Assembly (NCBI GenBank): GCA_039028695.1
Contig: JBCCHN010000010.1
Span: forward strand, 1-64,000
DNA from: JANQKX01 sp039028695
Lineage (GTDB): Bacteria; Pseudomonadota; Alphaproteobacteria; Kiloniellales; Kiloniellaceae
Length of the DNA: 64,000 bases
Reading direction: 5' to 3'
Of the stretch, positions 1 to 9,082 are shown piece after piece. Each line of letters begins with the position of its first letter. Within the stretch, counting starts at the first letter, position 1. The notes under the pieces were generated by a model. The model was not told where the DNA came from, made no database searches, and was given only the letters and a program-made list of their open reading frames with translations. A program made the position numbers and the translations under genes.

Positions 1-4
1 GACG

Positions 5-1138
5 ATGGAAGAAGTAAAAACTCGCAAAAAAATTGTCAGCGTGTTTGGTACGCGCCCTGAAGCCATCAAAATGGTGCCGATTTTGCGCGAGCTGGGAAGG
101 CGACCCGGCGAATTTGAGAGCGTCGTCATAAACACCGCCCAGCACACGGACCTGCTCCAGCCTCTGTTGGACTATTTCGAAGCCCATATCGATCACGATT
201 TGGGCGTATTGCGTCCGGGCCAAAGCCTGGACCAGCTTTTGGCTCGTCTGCTTCAAGCTCTGGATCCTATCTTGGATGACGTCGGACCTGACGCGATCTT
301 GGTCCAGGGCGATACCACCTCAGCACTCGCCGGCGCCTTGGCAGCCCATCACCGGCAAGTGCCGGTTGCTCATATCGAGGCGGGCCTCAGGTCCGGCAAT
401 CGTTTTAGCCCTTTCCCTGAGGAGATGAACCGGCGCCTGATCACGCAGCTGACAAGTTTCCACATGGCCGCCACGCAAATGAATGTGGAGAATTTGCACC
501 ACGACGGCGTGGCGGCGGAGCAGATTTTTCTGACCGGTAATCCGGTTGTGGATGCCATGAACTCGGTGCTGGCCGATATTGCCGTCTCGGCACCGGTAAA
601 AAAGTTGATCGACAGTTTGGAGGGAAAGCGCCTTTTGGTGCTGACCACTCACCGACGTGAGAGTTTCGGGGACGTGATGTCGGGGAATATGCGCGTGCTC
701 AGGGACTTTGTGCAGGCACATCCCGACATGGCTTTGGTTTTTCCGGTGCATCCCAATCCGCATGTGCGGGCTGAATGTGATGCGATCTTTCAACATGGCT
801 CGCAGATTCATTTGGTCGATCCCATGATCTATCCGGACTTTTTGCACCTCTTGTCCAAGGCGTGGTTGATTGTCTCCGACTCAGGCGGCGTGCAAGAGGA
901 AGCACCGACCTTGGGCAAGGCCTTGCTTGTGCTGCGAGAAAATACCGAACGGCCTGAGGTGCTGGCCTGCGGTGCCGGCAAACTGGTCGGGGGAGACCCG
1001 AAGGTCCTGGCCTGTATGTTGGACGAGATTGCTGCCGATCAGTCTTGGCTAAATGCCGTTAAGCAGATTGAAAACCCGTTCGGACAGGGCGACGCGGCCG
1101 AGCGCATTGTCGACGCGCTGTTCAAGGTTCTTCGCTAG
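5..1138 (+). CDS. wecB: UDP-N-acetylglucosamine 2-epimerase (non-hydrolysing)
   Basis: This enzyme interconverts UDP-GlcNAc and UDP-ManNAc in the cytoplasm, supplying ManNAc-type sugars for surface polysaccharide. The 377 residues match the usual family length. The N-terminal VFGTRPEAIKM box is near residue 13, the HIEAGLRSG segment near 122 and the DSGGVQEEA nucleotide-binding segment near 292, as in WecB/MnaA enzymes. The ATG at 5 gives the conventional N-terminus, but the upstream region lies outside the window, so the ribosome-binding site cannot be seen. It converges on galE, and with that gene and the nearby sulfotransferase it suggests a surface-glycan neighbourhood. Confidence 0.95.
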   Translation: MEEVKTRKKIVSVFGTRPEAIKMVPILRELGRRPGEFESVVINTAQHTDLLQPLLDYFEAHIDHDLGVLRPGQSLDQLLARLLQALDPILDDVGPDAILVQGDTTSALAGALAAHHRQVPVAHIEAGLRSGNRFSPFPEEMNRRLITQLTSFHMAATQMNVENLHHDGVAAEQIFLTGNPVVDAMNSVLADIAVSAPVKKLIDSLEGKRLLVLTTHRRESFGDVMSGNMRVLRDFVQAHPDMALVFPVHPNPHVRAECDAIFQHGSQIHLVDPMIYPDFLHLLSKAWLIVSDSGGVQEEAPTLGKALLVLRENTERPEVLACGAGKLVGGDPKVLACMLDEIAADQSWLNAVKQIENPFGQGDAAERIVDALFKVLR

Positions 1139-1214
1139 ATCGCGGCCAAAGAGCACTGAATCTAAGGACCAGCACGCCACCCCTTGCGGGGTCAGGCGGA
1201 AAAACCCGAGAGCG

Positions 1215-2213
1215 CTATCCCGCTTTGGCAAGGGGGAAATGTCGACCGCCTCTTTCCCACTGGGTGGCATTGGCAATGAGGTCATCAAGGGTCGACTGCT
1301 TTGCCTTCCACGACAATACATCCATAGCCTTGCGCGCATCCGCGACCAGGATCGGCGGGTCTCCGGGGCGTCGGTCCGCTTCTACATGGGGTACGGGCTT
1401 GCCGGTCACCCGCTGGACGCACTCGATGATCTCGCGAACGGAGTATCCGTTTCCGGTGCCCAGGTTGATGGCGGTTGAGGCGCCGCCCGACATCAAGTGG
1501 TCTAAAGCGGCAACATGGGCACTGGCTAGATCCGCAACGTGAATATAGTCGCGGATGGCGGTGCCATCGGGCGTGTCATAGTCGGTCCCAAAAATAGTAA
1601 GCTTGTCCCGAATGCCTAGGGCCGCATGAATCACCAAGGGGATGAGGTGAGTTTCCGGATCATGGCATTCCCCAATCTCACCCTCCGGGTCCGCGCCGGA
1701 TGCATTAAAGTATCGCAAGGCGGCATAGCTGGTCCCGTGGGCATGGGCATGGTCCGCCAAAACCTGTTCGACCATCAGCTTGCTGTGACCATAGGGATTG
1801 ATGGGCTTGAGGGGATGGTCTTCGGGGATAGGCGTGAACTCAGGATCCCCATAGACCGCGGCCGTGCTGGAAAACACGATGGTTTTCAGGTCGTTCTGCC
1901 GCATGGCTTCCAGGAGAGCCAAGGACCCGGTGACATTCTGATGATAGTAAAGGCCAGGTTCGTTGACTGATTCACCGGCGGCGATGTAACCGCCGAAATG
2001 GACCACCGCTTCTGGCCGATGAGCCTTGATGACCTGGTCGATCCGCTCTTGGTCTAGGAGATCACCGATTTCCAACGGACCCCATTGCACCGCGGCGCGA
2101 AAGCCGTGGACCAGGTTGTCGTAGACGATGGGCTGGTGTCCGGCGTTGGCGAGAGCCTTGCAGGTGTGGCTGCCTACATAACCGGCGCCACCGGTAACGA
2201 GAATACGTGCCAT
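1215..2213 (-). CDS. galE: UDP-glucose 4-epimerase
   Basis: GalE interconverts UDP-glucose and UDP-galactose using bound NAD. The protein is 332 residues, normal for the family. It opens with the Rossmann signature GGAGYVGSH at residues 8-16 and carries the short-chain dehydrogenase YGHSK (YxxxK) catalytic pair near residue 140. The segment FNASGADPEGEIGE near 170 is typical of GalE rather than of dTDP-glucose dehydratases. It is convergent with wecB, and the gap between them holds only a short GC hairpin (1179-1192) without a T tract. The substrate could also be the N-acetylated sugar, which cannot be decided by reading. Confidence 0.93.
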   Translation of the reverse strand: MARILVTGGAGYVGSHTCKALANAGHQPIVYDNLVHGFRAAVQWGPLEIGDLLDQERIDQVIKAHRPEAVVHFGGYIAAGESVNEPGLYYHQNVTGSLALLEAMRQNDLKTIVFSSTAAVYGDPEFTPIPEDHPLKPINPYGHSKLMVEQVLADHAHAHGTSYAALRYFNASGADPEGEIGECHDPETHLIPLVIHAALGIRDKLTIFGTDYDTPDGTAIRDYIHVADLASAHVAALDHLMSGGASTAINLGTGNGYSVREIIECVQRVTGKPVPHVEADRRPGDPPILVADARKAMDVLSWKAKQSTLDDLIANATQWERGGRHFPLAKAG

Positions 2214-2325
2214 AAGTTGTTCAAGCCTTTTTTTCTAACAGATTCCGGGTTGTCCAGCCCGTGCCATGATAGCCTCGATTGTCCCCTAGACTCCCTTAAT
2301 TTTCTTTTAGTTTCCAGACCAAGCT

Positions 2326-3285
2326 CTACTTCGCATAGGGCCTTTGCCGCTGCCAGAAGCTAAACTTATTCCCGATTTTTTTGAATTGGTTCAGGGCGAT
2401 CCGCCGCACTTCCTCTTGAGTGGAGACCGCGAACCAATCATTGGCCAATAAGCGGTCGCAAATGGGCTCATATCCCAGTATGGGCAGTAAATCGCAGGTA
2501 ATGCCCTCGAAAATCTCAATTTCCCGCTGGGTTAGCTTATTGCGCCAGGCATCGGTTCGGTCTTTTGCAGGATTGCTTCCCACCAGTTTGTGATGATTAT
2601 GGGTAAACTTGGGAAGTTTCAGCCCGGAAGAGGTGAGCATGCCGGACTCGAAATCCACGCCGACAAACTGGGAAATTTGGGCCATCGTGGCTTCCGGGTC
2701 GCTAACCAGGTCTTCAAAGCGCACATGCATCAAGTCGTTCGGCCCCAGATAGGCGCCGGCAGCGTAGCCTTGCACCACCCGGCGCATCCAAAAGCGGGTG
2801 GCGCTTAAGATCTCGTTTGGCCCCCAATCCAAGGGCATGAGGGAAGCCGCGACGGCGCGTCCATCCCGGACGATGTGAATGAATTTGGCCTCGGGAAAGT
2901 GTTGCTTGAGCCGCCAGACAAAACGTACGTGGCCGGGCTGGTGGTCTACCCAGATCTTGGCGTCAGCACGATCATGAGCTGCGCCGTAGCGCTTCATGAG
3001 CCAATGAATGGCGTTGGCATAAACCGGCTCCAGTGAGGCTGAGTCAGGCCGCTCCGACCCTAAGTCGTATTCCCACAAGCGAAAGCGCCAATGCTGGTCG
3101 ACCTTGTCGATCACCTCGGCTAGATCGACGGGATGTCGCGGATCCAAAGAAGGCATCAAGTCCACGATAAAGTGGCTCTCCGGGGCACAAATGATTTTGG
3201 AGTGGCCGCCCAACATGGAGCCGAGCAAGGTGGAGCCGCTTCTCTGGCATCCGACGACAAAAACGGGGCGAATTGAATCAGACAT
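2326..3285 (-). CDS. PAPS-dependent sulfotransferase family protein
   Basis: This is a predicted cytosolic or Golgi-type-fold sulfotransferase of 319 residues. The 5'-phosphosulfate-binding loop appears as GCQRSGSTLLGSML at about residues 12-25, and the 3'-phosphate loop as HIVRDGRAVAASL near residue 137. Both are diagnostic of the family. The acceptor is unknown. Its position beside wecB and galE makes a surface sugar a reasonable guess, but it could equally be a lipid or a peptide. It is transcribed leftward, and its upstream gap is shared with the divergent RTX protease gene. No sulfate-activation genes lie in the window. Confidence 0.85.
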   Translation of the reverse strand: MSDSIRPVFVVGCQRSGSTLLGSMLGGHSKIICAPESHFIVDLMPSLDPRHPVDLAEVIDKVDQHWRFRLWEYDLGSERPDSASLEPVYANAIHWLMKRYGAAHDRADAKIWVDHQPGHVRFVWRLKQHFPEAKFIHIVRDGRAVAASLMPLDWGPNEILSATRFWMRRVVQGYAAGAYLGPNDLMHVRFEDLVSDPEATMAQISQFVGVDFESGMLTSSGLKLPKFTHNHHKLVGSNPAKDRTDAWRNKLTQREIEIFEGITCDLLPILGYEPICDRLLANDWFAVSTQEEVRRIALNQFKKIGNKFSFWQRQRPYAK

Positions 3286-3676
3286 TGTGTGCGGTGTCCT
3301 GGCCGGGGCTGATGAATACTATAAAGGGTTCGCTTCCCTGGATAAAAGACTTGGTAACATGAAAACATTACCGAAAAGCAAGCGCTTAGACGGTTCGATC
3401 TGGAAGGTCATTCTATATCCGATCGCAGGCAAAAAAGGGTAAGGTCCTTCGCGAAAATTTTAAATAAAAACAATAAGTTAAATGATGGGAAAATACTCCT
3501 GATTGCATGGGAATTTAGCATTATGTTAACGTCTGAATTTGCATATTAAGAAATCGTAATAATCAAATATCAGGTTGCGTCGGCAGATTCACATAGTAGG
3601 ACATTTATCTCTACTAGTGCCATTCCTCGTATAGGCGAGGTCTGGGGTTCTCCGACAAGCGCCGAAGAGAGTGAGA
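3286..3676. promoter_or_regulatory. AT-rich divergent intergenic region
   Basis: These 391 bases separate the leftward sulfotransferase gene from the rightward RTX protease gene. The stretch from about 3440 to 3600 is clearly AT-rich against the GC-rich surroundings and must carry the RTX promoter. A small hairpin, CCTCG/CGAGG, lies at 3625-3640 in the presumed leader. A purine-rich ribosome-binding site (GAAGAGAG) lies at 3664-3671. I could not assign convincing -35/-10 boxes, and I see no further gene. Confidence 0.5.
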
Positions 3677-6079
3677 ATGAGCGTTAACGAAGTATCTCTC
3701 AAACAGCCTAGTTCCTTGACCAGCGACTTAATCGGCGATTTTGCGGGCGACGGGAATGGTGAAGGACTCTCAGCCGATCCCTCGTCCTGGTTTGACCGCC
3801 AGTCTCTTTCCGAGAAGGTCGCCGCGACGTCTGTTCTTCAATTTGGCAAAGACCACAGTGTGGCGAACCCGTCGGCCGTTGGCCTTGAGGGAGCCTACGA
3901 CTTCGCCGCTTTGGTGCCCGACTTAACGGCTGCCGATCGAACAGGTTCGGAAAATGATAATTCTTCATCTCCGATCTCATCTACATCAATGTCCGATGGT
4001 GGCTTGGGCTCCTTGAATATCGGCGCTGAGGAGGGGGATCTTTTTGACCTCTTGTCTGCGACGGACTATGCCGATGTCACCTCCTTTACGCTTGCTGGCC
4101 ATGACAAGGGAGGTCAGGCGTCCGATCAAGATCTCGACGTCGGCTTTGTTGCGCGAGACAGTCAAGTTGGCTTGGCGGACCAGGTCCAACTGACGCCACT
4201 CGATCGGCTGGACGCAACTTCCCAAGGTAGCCCTGTGGAGCCGGTTATAGGGGAAATAAGGGCGGTGCCGGATCAGGTTTCATTCTCCCTGGAGCAAGGC
4301 GCCCTTCAAACGACTGGAGAGGAGGGTGCGGCATCCCTTTCCGACCAACAACCGGCAGCGAGTATGGAGCATGGCGGCTATTGCGGCTGTTGCGGCTGTG
4401 GCTTAAGCCAGCCGCAGGCGGAAATCCTTGCCGCACTGTCGAATAACGGGGACACACCAGAGTCGGCTGAATTTGTTGCTCAGGGTAACAAGTGGGGCGA
4501 CGGTGGTATGGGCACCACCGGCGGCGTGGTGACCTGGAGCTTTATGCCGGGTTCTATCGCGATCGACTTCAACACCTCGACCTCGGTTGACATGGATCAG
4601 ATCATGCCCAACGGGTACGAGGCGACAATTGCCTCTGCCTTTGACGCCTGGGCTTCGGTTGCAGACATCAAATTCCTCGCGGTGCTCGATGATGGCGGGG
4701 CCGAGGAAAACCCGCAGGCCGCCGATATACGCGTGACCGGCGAAAACCAAGGGACTGGCGGTATCCTGGCCGAAGCCTATTTCCCGAAATTTGGCGATAT
4801 CCACTACAATTCGAATGTAAACTGGGGCAATACTCAGCTTTATCGGACCTCCTTGCATGAGATCGGGCATTCCATTGGCCTCAGGCATGAAACCAATGTG
4901 CCCTCGATCATGGCACCCATCGATAACCCGTCGATCAACGAACTTCAGGCCGACGATATTGCTGGGGCTCGTGCAATTTACGGTGCGGACCCTAACGGGG
5001 GCTCTCAACTCGCCTCGTTGGATTACGATCTTCCCAATGATCAGGTGAACTTGGAAATCAATCGGGATGTCCAGGCCGCATCGGGCACCAACAATGTTAA
5101 CCTAACCGGCAATGGTTTGAACAATTTGCTCGGTGGCAGCAATGGCAAAAATACCATTTCCGGCGGGGGCGGACGTGATGACATTTCCGGCTATGGTGGC
5201 AATGACCGCTTGCTGGGCGGCGGTAGCGGTGATGATCTCGATGGCGGTTCCGGTAACGACATTCTAGAAGGTGGCTCGGGCGCTGATAATCTGCTCGGTG
5301 GATCGGGAAATGACGACCTCTATGGCGGAAGCGGCAATGACCAGCTTCGCGGCGGCGGCGAAAATGATGACCTTCGTGGCGACGAGGGAAATGACCTTCT
5401 GCGTGGCCAGAGTCAAAATGACGAATTGCGGGGTGGGGAGGGCAACGACGACCTCTTTGGCGGATCCGGTCGGGACGAGCTCAGAGGGAATGATGGAGAT
5501 GACGAACTCTTTGGCGAAAAGGGCAAGGACCGGCTGTATGGTGGTTCGGGCAATGACGATCTAGATGGTGGCGATAGCGACGACAGCTTATGGGGCGGTA
5601 GCGGGTCAGATACTCTTGTTGGAGGAGCCGGAAATGACGAGATGCGTGGCGGCGGTAGCGGCGACGACATTGACGGCAACGAAGGGAATGACCTCTTGAT
5701 TGGCGGAAGCGGCGCCGATCAGCTGGTTGGTGGAACCCAGGGCGATACTCTAAGAGGTGGCGGAGGTGCCGACAGGCTTCTGGGCGGCAAGGGCGACGAC
5801 CGGCTCAACGGTGGCACCGGCAATGACACCTTAACCGGCAACGGTGGCGCGGATACGTTCGTTTTTGATAACAATACCGGCTCCGATACCATTACGGATT
5901 TCGTTAGCTTAAAAGACGTGCTGGATGTGAGAGACTATAATTTCAACTCGGGCGCCGATGTCTTGGCGGCAACCAGTAATTCGGGCGGGAATGCAGTTAT
6001 CCGGCTGGACAGCAATAATGACGTAACACTTGAAGGTGTTACCAAAAATCAACTGGACGCGAACGACTTTATTGTCTGA
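3677..6079 (+). CDS. RTX-repeat matrixin-like zinc metalloprotease
   Basis: A large (800-residue) acidic protein without a Sec signal, laid out like a type I secretion substrate. Residues 1-230 are Ser/Asp-rich and unrecognised. A cysteine cluster, YCGCCGCG, lies at about 235-242. A metzincin catalytic domain follows, with HEIGHSIGLRH at 394-404 (zinc ligands H394, H398, H404; catalytic E395) and the Met-turn SIM at about 410-412. From about 475 to 725 there are roughly 25 glycine/aspartate nonapeptide repeats (GGxGxDxLx), which bind calcium after export. The tail resembles serralysin C-termini and ends in a hydrophobic DFIV. The ATG at 3677 sits 5-6 bases after a purine-rich site and is preferred over the in-frame GTG at 3671. 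No type I exporter genes are adjacent. Confidence 0.88.
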   Translation: MSVNEVSLKQPSSLTSDLIGDFAGDGNGEGLSADPSSWFDRQSLSEKVAATSVLQFGKDHSVANPSAVGLEGAYDFAALVPDLTAADRTGSENDNSSSPISSTSMSDGGLGSLNIGAEEGDLFDLLSATDYADVTSFTLAGHDKGGQASDQDLDVGFVARDSQVGLADQVQLTPLDRLDATSQGSPVEPVIGEIRAVPDQVSFSLEQGALQTTGEEGAASLSDQQPAASMEHGGYCGCCGCGLSQPQAEILAALSNNGDTPESAEFVAQGNKWGDGGMGTTGGVVTWSFMPGSIAIDFNTSTSVDMDQIMPNGYEATIASAFDAWASVADIKFLAVLDDGGAEENPQAADIRVTGENQGTGGILAEAYFPKFGDIHYNSNVNWGNTQLYRTSLHEIGHSIGLRHETNVPSIMAPIDNPSINELQADDIAGARAIYGADPNGGSQLASLDYDLPNDQVNLEINRDVQAASGTNNVNLTGNGLNNLLGGSNGKNTISGGGGRDDISGYGGNDRLLGGGSGDDLDGGSGNDILEGGSGADNLLGGSGNDDLYGGSGNDQLRGGGENDDLRGDEGNDLLRGQSQNDELRGGEGNDDLFGGSGRDELRGNDGDDELFGEKGKDRLYGGSGNDDLDGGDSDDSLWGGSGSDTLVGGAGNDEMRGGGSGDDIDGNEGNDLLIGGSGADQLVGGTQGDTLRGGGGADRLLGGKGDDRLNGGTGNDTLTGNGGADTFVFDNNTGSDTITDFVSLKDVLDVRDYNFNSGADVLAATSNSGGNAVIRLDSNNDVTLEGVTKNQLDANDFIV

Positions 6080-6094
6080 TTAAGCTCATAAAGC

Positions 6095-7225
6095 CTAGCG
6101 GAGCTGATCCAGGACCGAAAAAAGCGCATCCAGACTGGCGGCGCCCAGCTTGCGGCAGCGTTCCGGCGACCATCCAACCCGGGTGTCCGGGGTGATCGCG
6201 CTGTCCTTAAAGGGCTGCTCCAATGTCATGGCAAGGCAATCGAAGGTTTCCGCAATGGCATTTCCCGCCATGGAAAGGTTGCCACTCTTCGGCCGATTTC
6301 TCCCATAGCCTTTTTCACTTTGGAAATCGGGGCAGGCACGTCGCAAAGCAGCTTGAAAAGCCAGGTTTAGGTTTTCCAGGCGCTGACTATGCGAGGGGAT
6401 GCCTTCGGTGCCGGCGATGAAATTGTATGGCAGAGCTTCATCCCCGTGGACATCGAGAAGGAAATCGACGCTGGTTTCCTTCATCTTGTTCAAGACATGA
6501 AAAACTTCTGGGCTCCGGTCCAAGGTCGGGGCATCCCATTCCCGGTTGAGGTTGGCACCGGCTGCGTTGGTGCGGAGGTGGCCGCGCCGACTTCCGTCCG
6601 GGTTCATGTTGGGGACGATGTAAAAGACCGCCTTTTCCAAAAGGGCTCGGGCGATGGGGTCATGGGTCTGCAAGAGCCGGTCCAAGAAACCTTCCATCCA
6701 CCACTCGGCCATGGTCTCACCTGGATGTTGCCGGGCAATGAGCCAACAGATTTTCCGGCCTTGCGCTTCACCGCTGGCGACTTCCAAAAGATCCAGGTCC
6801 TGGCCGTCTAAGGTATTCCCAAGCATCGAAAGGCGAACACGGGGATCATCTAGGCAATCCGCGATGAGATCTGCATGGCGCTCCATGGAATAGGGTGCGA
6901 AATAAGCATAGTAAACGGAGTCTCGTTGGGGGCAGTGGCTGATGGTCAGAGTCTCCCCGTCAAAGCTGGTGGGGACCCTAAACCAGTCATCCCGGTCATA
7001 GGACGCTGCTGCTTGGTAGCCCTCCCATCCGGCCGTATAGGCGGCACCACCTGCATTGACAATCTTAAGCTGGCAGTCCTGGTCGGCGGCACCGGTGAGA
7101 CGGAAATAGAACCATTGGTAAAAGTCTGAATTATGGTCTTTGAGGATTTCCAACTGAATGTCTTGGGGTGACGTAATGCGGCGGCACGAGATATTGCCGC
7201 CGTCAAAGGAGCTTGAAATTTTCAT
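6095..7225 (-). CDS. M14-family zinc carboxypeptidase, cytosolic (CCP-like) type
   Basis: A 376-residue predicted zinc carboxypeptidase. The N-terminal 140 residues form the beta-rich domain seen in cytosolic carboxypeptidases. The metal site is visible as HPGE near residue 166 and the third ligand His in HGDE near 259. Substrate-binding NMNPDGSRRGHLR and NLNREW lie between them, and the likely catalytic Glu is in TLEQPF near 333. No signal peptide is evident, consistent with a cytoplasmic enzyme. Bacterial members are often proposed to trim protein C-termini, but the target is unknown. It converges on the RTX gene with only 15 bases between stops. Confidence 0.85.
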   Translation of the reverse strand: MKISSSFDGGNISCRRITSPQDIQLEILKDHNSDFYQWFYFRLTGAADQDCQLKIVNAGGAAYTAGWEGYQAAASYDRDDWFRVPTSFDGETLTISHCPQRDSVYYAYFAPYSMERHADLIADCLDDPRVRLSMLGNTLDGQDLDLLEVASGEAQGRKICWLIARQHPGETMAEWWMEGFLDRLLQTHDPIARALLEKAVFYIVPNMNPDGSRRGHLRTNAAGANLNREWDAPTLDRSPEVFHVLNKMKETSVDFLLDVHGDEALPYNFIAGTEGIPSHSQRLENLNLAFQAALRRACPDFQSEKGYGRNRPKSGNLSMAGNAIAETFDCLAMTLEQPFKDSAITPDTRVGWSPERCRKLGAASLDALFSVLDQLR

Positions 7226-7318
7226 GGACGCTTCACCGCTGTAAATAAATGCCTTAGGTCATCATACCCCTCGGCCCTGTCATGCGATAGGGGCTTTTCC
7301 TCTTACGAACCCATCCCT

Positions 7319-7741
7319 TTAATCTTCCGGCGCCACGGCTTGGCGGTTTCTTTTTCGATTGGAACGTTGGCGCTTTTCCTCCAGACGTCTGGCTTTTGCC
7401 GCCGGCCCCGGTTTGGTTTTCTTGCGCGGGGGCGGTGGTTTTTCTGCTCGTTGGACCAAGTTGATCAGTCGGTCCAACGCGTCTTCCCGGTTACGGTCTT
7501 GCGTGCGAAAACGTCGCGCATCAATGGTAAGTAGGCCGGCCTCACTCATGCGTTGACCCGCCAGACGTTTCAGTCGGGCCTTTTGCGCCTGGTTCAAGTT
7601 CAGACAGGCGCCCACGTTGAAGCGAAGCTGCACCGCGCTGGCCACCTTGTTGACATTTTGCCCACCCGGTCCCGAAGCGCGGATGAACTTAATCTGGATC
7701 AGCTTCTCATCCAGCCATAAGGTCTCGCTAACCTTGATCAT
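7319..7741 (-). CDS. arfB: Peptidyl-tRNA hydrolase ArfB (YaeJ-type ribosome rescue)
   Basis: ArfB releases peptides from ribosomes stalled without a stop codon. The 140-residue protein has the class I release-factor GGQ motif in SGPGGQNVNK at about residues 23-32. It lacks codon-recognition domains and ends in a basic, Arg/Lys-rich tail that in this family enters the empty mRNA channel. Length and layout match YaeJ closely. It is leftward, separated by about 90 bases from the downstream carboxypeptidase gene. Confidence 0.93.
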   Translation of the reverse strand: MIKVSETLWLDEKLIQIKFIRASGPGGQNVNKVASAVQLRFNVGACLNLNQAQKARLKRLAGQRMSEAGLLTIDARRFRTQDRNREDALDRLINLVQRAEKPPPPRKKTKPGPAAKARRLEEKRQRSNRKRNRQAVAPED

Positions 7742-7810
7742 GCATCACTTTAGCCCGACCCGAGGCACTTGTGGAGGTATGAGACTCAGGGGAGTTGTCT
7801 GAAAAATGAC

Positions 7811-9028
7811 TTATTCGGCTGCGGTGCTTTGCGCAGACCTTACATGACCCACCATGACTTCGTTGCCGGGGCGCGGATCGTGGGGCACATTCAAGGCAAG
7901 CAACAGCGAGCACAGTGCCATGGCACTTCCGGATAAAAACACCGCCGCGGGAGACACGAGCCAGAGCATCCCAAAAGACACGGGTATGATCACGGCGGCG
8001 ATATGGTTGATGCTAAAACCCACACCGGCCGTTGCCGCGATATCGGCCGGGTTGGCGATTTTCTGAAAATAGGTTTTGATTGCGATGGCCAGCGCAAAAA
8101 ACATGTGGTCCACCAAATAGAGGGCCGCAGCGACCGCCGCGCTTTCCACAAAGGCATAGGCGGTAAAGACACCGATCAAGCCGATGTATTCCAAGACCAA
8201 GGCCCGCCGCTCGCCCCATCGCCCAATCCAACGGCCGATAATCGGCGCAAGCCATACGTTGATGGCCGCGTTTACCAAGAACAATAAAGCGATTTGGCCG
8301 ACACCAAAGCCAAACTTTTCCACCATCAAAAACCCGGCGAATACGATGAATATTTGCCGCCGGGCACCGCTCATAAAGGTCAGGGCGTAATAGAGCCAAT
8401 AGCGTTTGCGCAGCACCATGTGGCGGTGTTGACGGACTTTTTCGTCATAGATCGGGTAGGCGGACCAGCACAACAGGGCCAAGACCATAGTGGCGCCCCC
8501 GCCCAGCAGGTAAATCCATTTGAATTCCAGTGCAAAGAGATCGCTGGCCAGCCAAATGAGGCCAAAGGTGACGATCGAAATAAAGGACCCCACTGCGATG
8601 ATACGGCCCAAAACCTCAGGCGCCCGACTTTTTTCGACCCATTGCAAAGAAAGGGAAACTTGCAGGGTTTCATAGTAATGATAGCCGACGGACATGATCA
8701 TCGTGGTTACGTAGAGCCCGAAAATCGTCGGGAAAAACCCGGTGATGGCCGTGCCGAAACCCAACAACAAGAGAGATAAAAAGGCCAGGCGCTGTTCGCG
8801 GATGAACAAGAGGAAAAAAACGACAGCAAAAGCAAGGAACCCCGGCACTTCTCGCAAGGATTGGAGGATGCCCATCTCCGCGCCGGTAAAGGCGGCCCGC
8901 TCGATGGCAAAGTTGTTCAGAAGGGCTTGCCAAGTAGCAAAGCTAAGCGGGACCGCTGCGGCCATGAGCAAAAGTAGGACCTCGGGCCGTCGCCACCCTT
9001 CTGAGAGATATCCACGCCAAATTGACAT
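7811..9028 (-). CDS. MFS transporter
   Basis: An inner-membrane major facilitator of 405 residues with about twelve hydrophobic segments, for example around 17-35, 60-80, 85-105, 145-165 and 170-190, and a basic cytoplasmic loop near the middle. The substrate cannot be told from sequence. It is transcribed divergently from an AraC-type regulator with only 54 bases between the starts. This resembles the E. coli nimR/nimT pair, in which the regulator represses the neighbouring efflux pump, so a drug or metabolite exporter is plausible. That comparison is inference. Confidence 0.85.
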   Translation of the reverse strand: MSIWRGYLSEGWRRPEVLLLLMAAAVPLSFATWQALLNNFAIERAAFTGAEMGILQSLREVPGFLAFAVVFFLLFIREQRLAFLSLLLLGFGTAITGFFPTIFGLYVTTMIMSVGYHYYETLQVSLSLQWVEKSRAPEVLGRIIAVGSFISIVTFGLIWLASDLFALEFKWIYLLGGGATMVLALLCWSAYPIYDEKVRQHRHMVLRKRYWLYYALTFMSGARRQIFIVFAGFLMVEKFGFGVGQIALLFLVNAAINVWLAPIIGRWIGRWGERRALVLEYIGLIGVFTAYAFVESAAVAAALYLVDHMFFALAIAIKTYFQKIANPADIAATAGVGFSINHIAAVIIPVSFGMLWLVSPAAVFLSGSAMALCSLLLALNVPHDPRPGNEVMVGHVRSAQSTAAE

Positions 9029-9082
9029 GTCCGCTTATTTAGCGTGTATATTCTTGCCGGTCTCACCATATACTGACAAATA

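Noticed and set aside
1179..1192. ACCCC-TTGC-GGGGT hairpin between wecB and galE as a terminator
   Set aside because: The stem is only five bases and has no T tract on either strand.
5095..5850. Dense DNA repeats resembling a tandem array or CRISPR
   Set aside because: The repeats encode calcium-binding nonapeptides in one open frame. Units are degenerate and there are no spacers.
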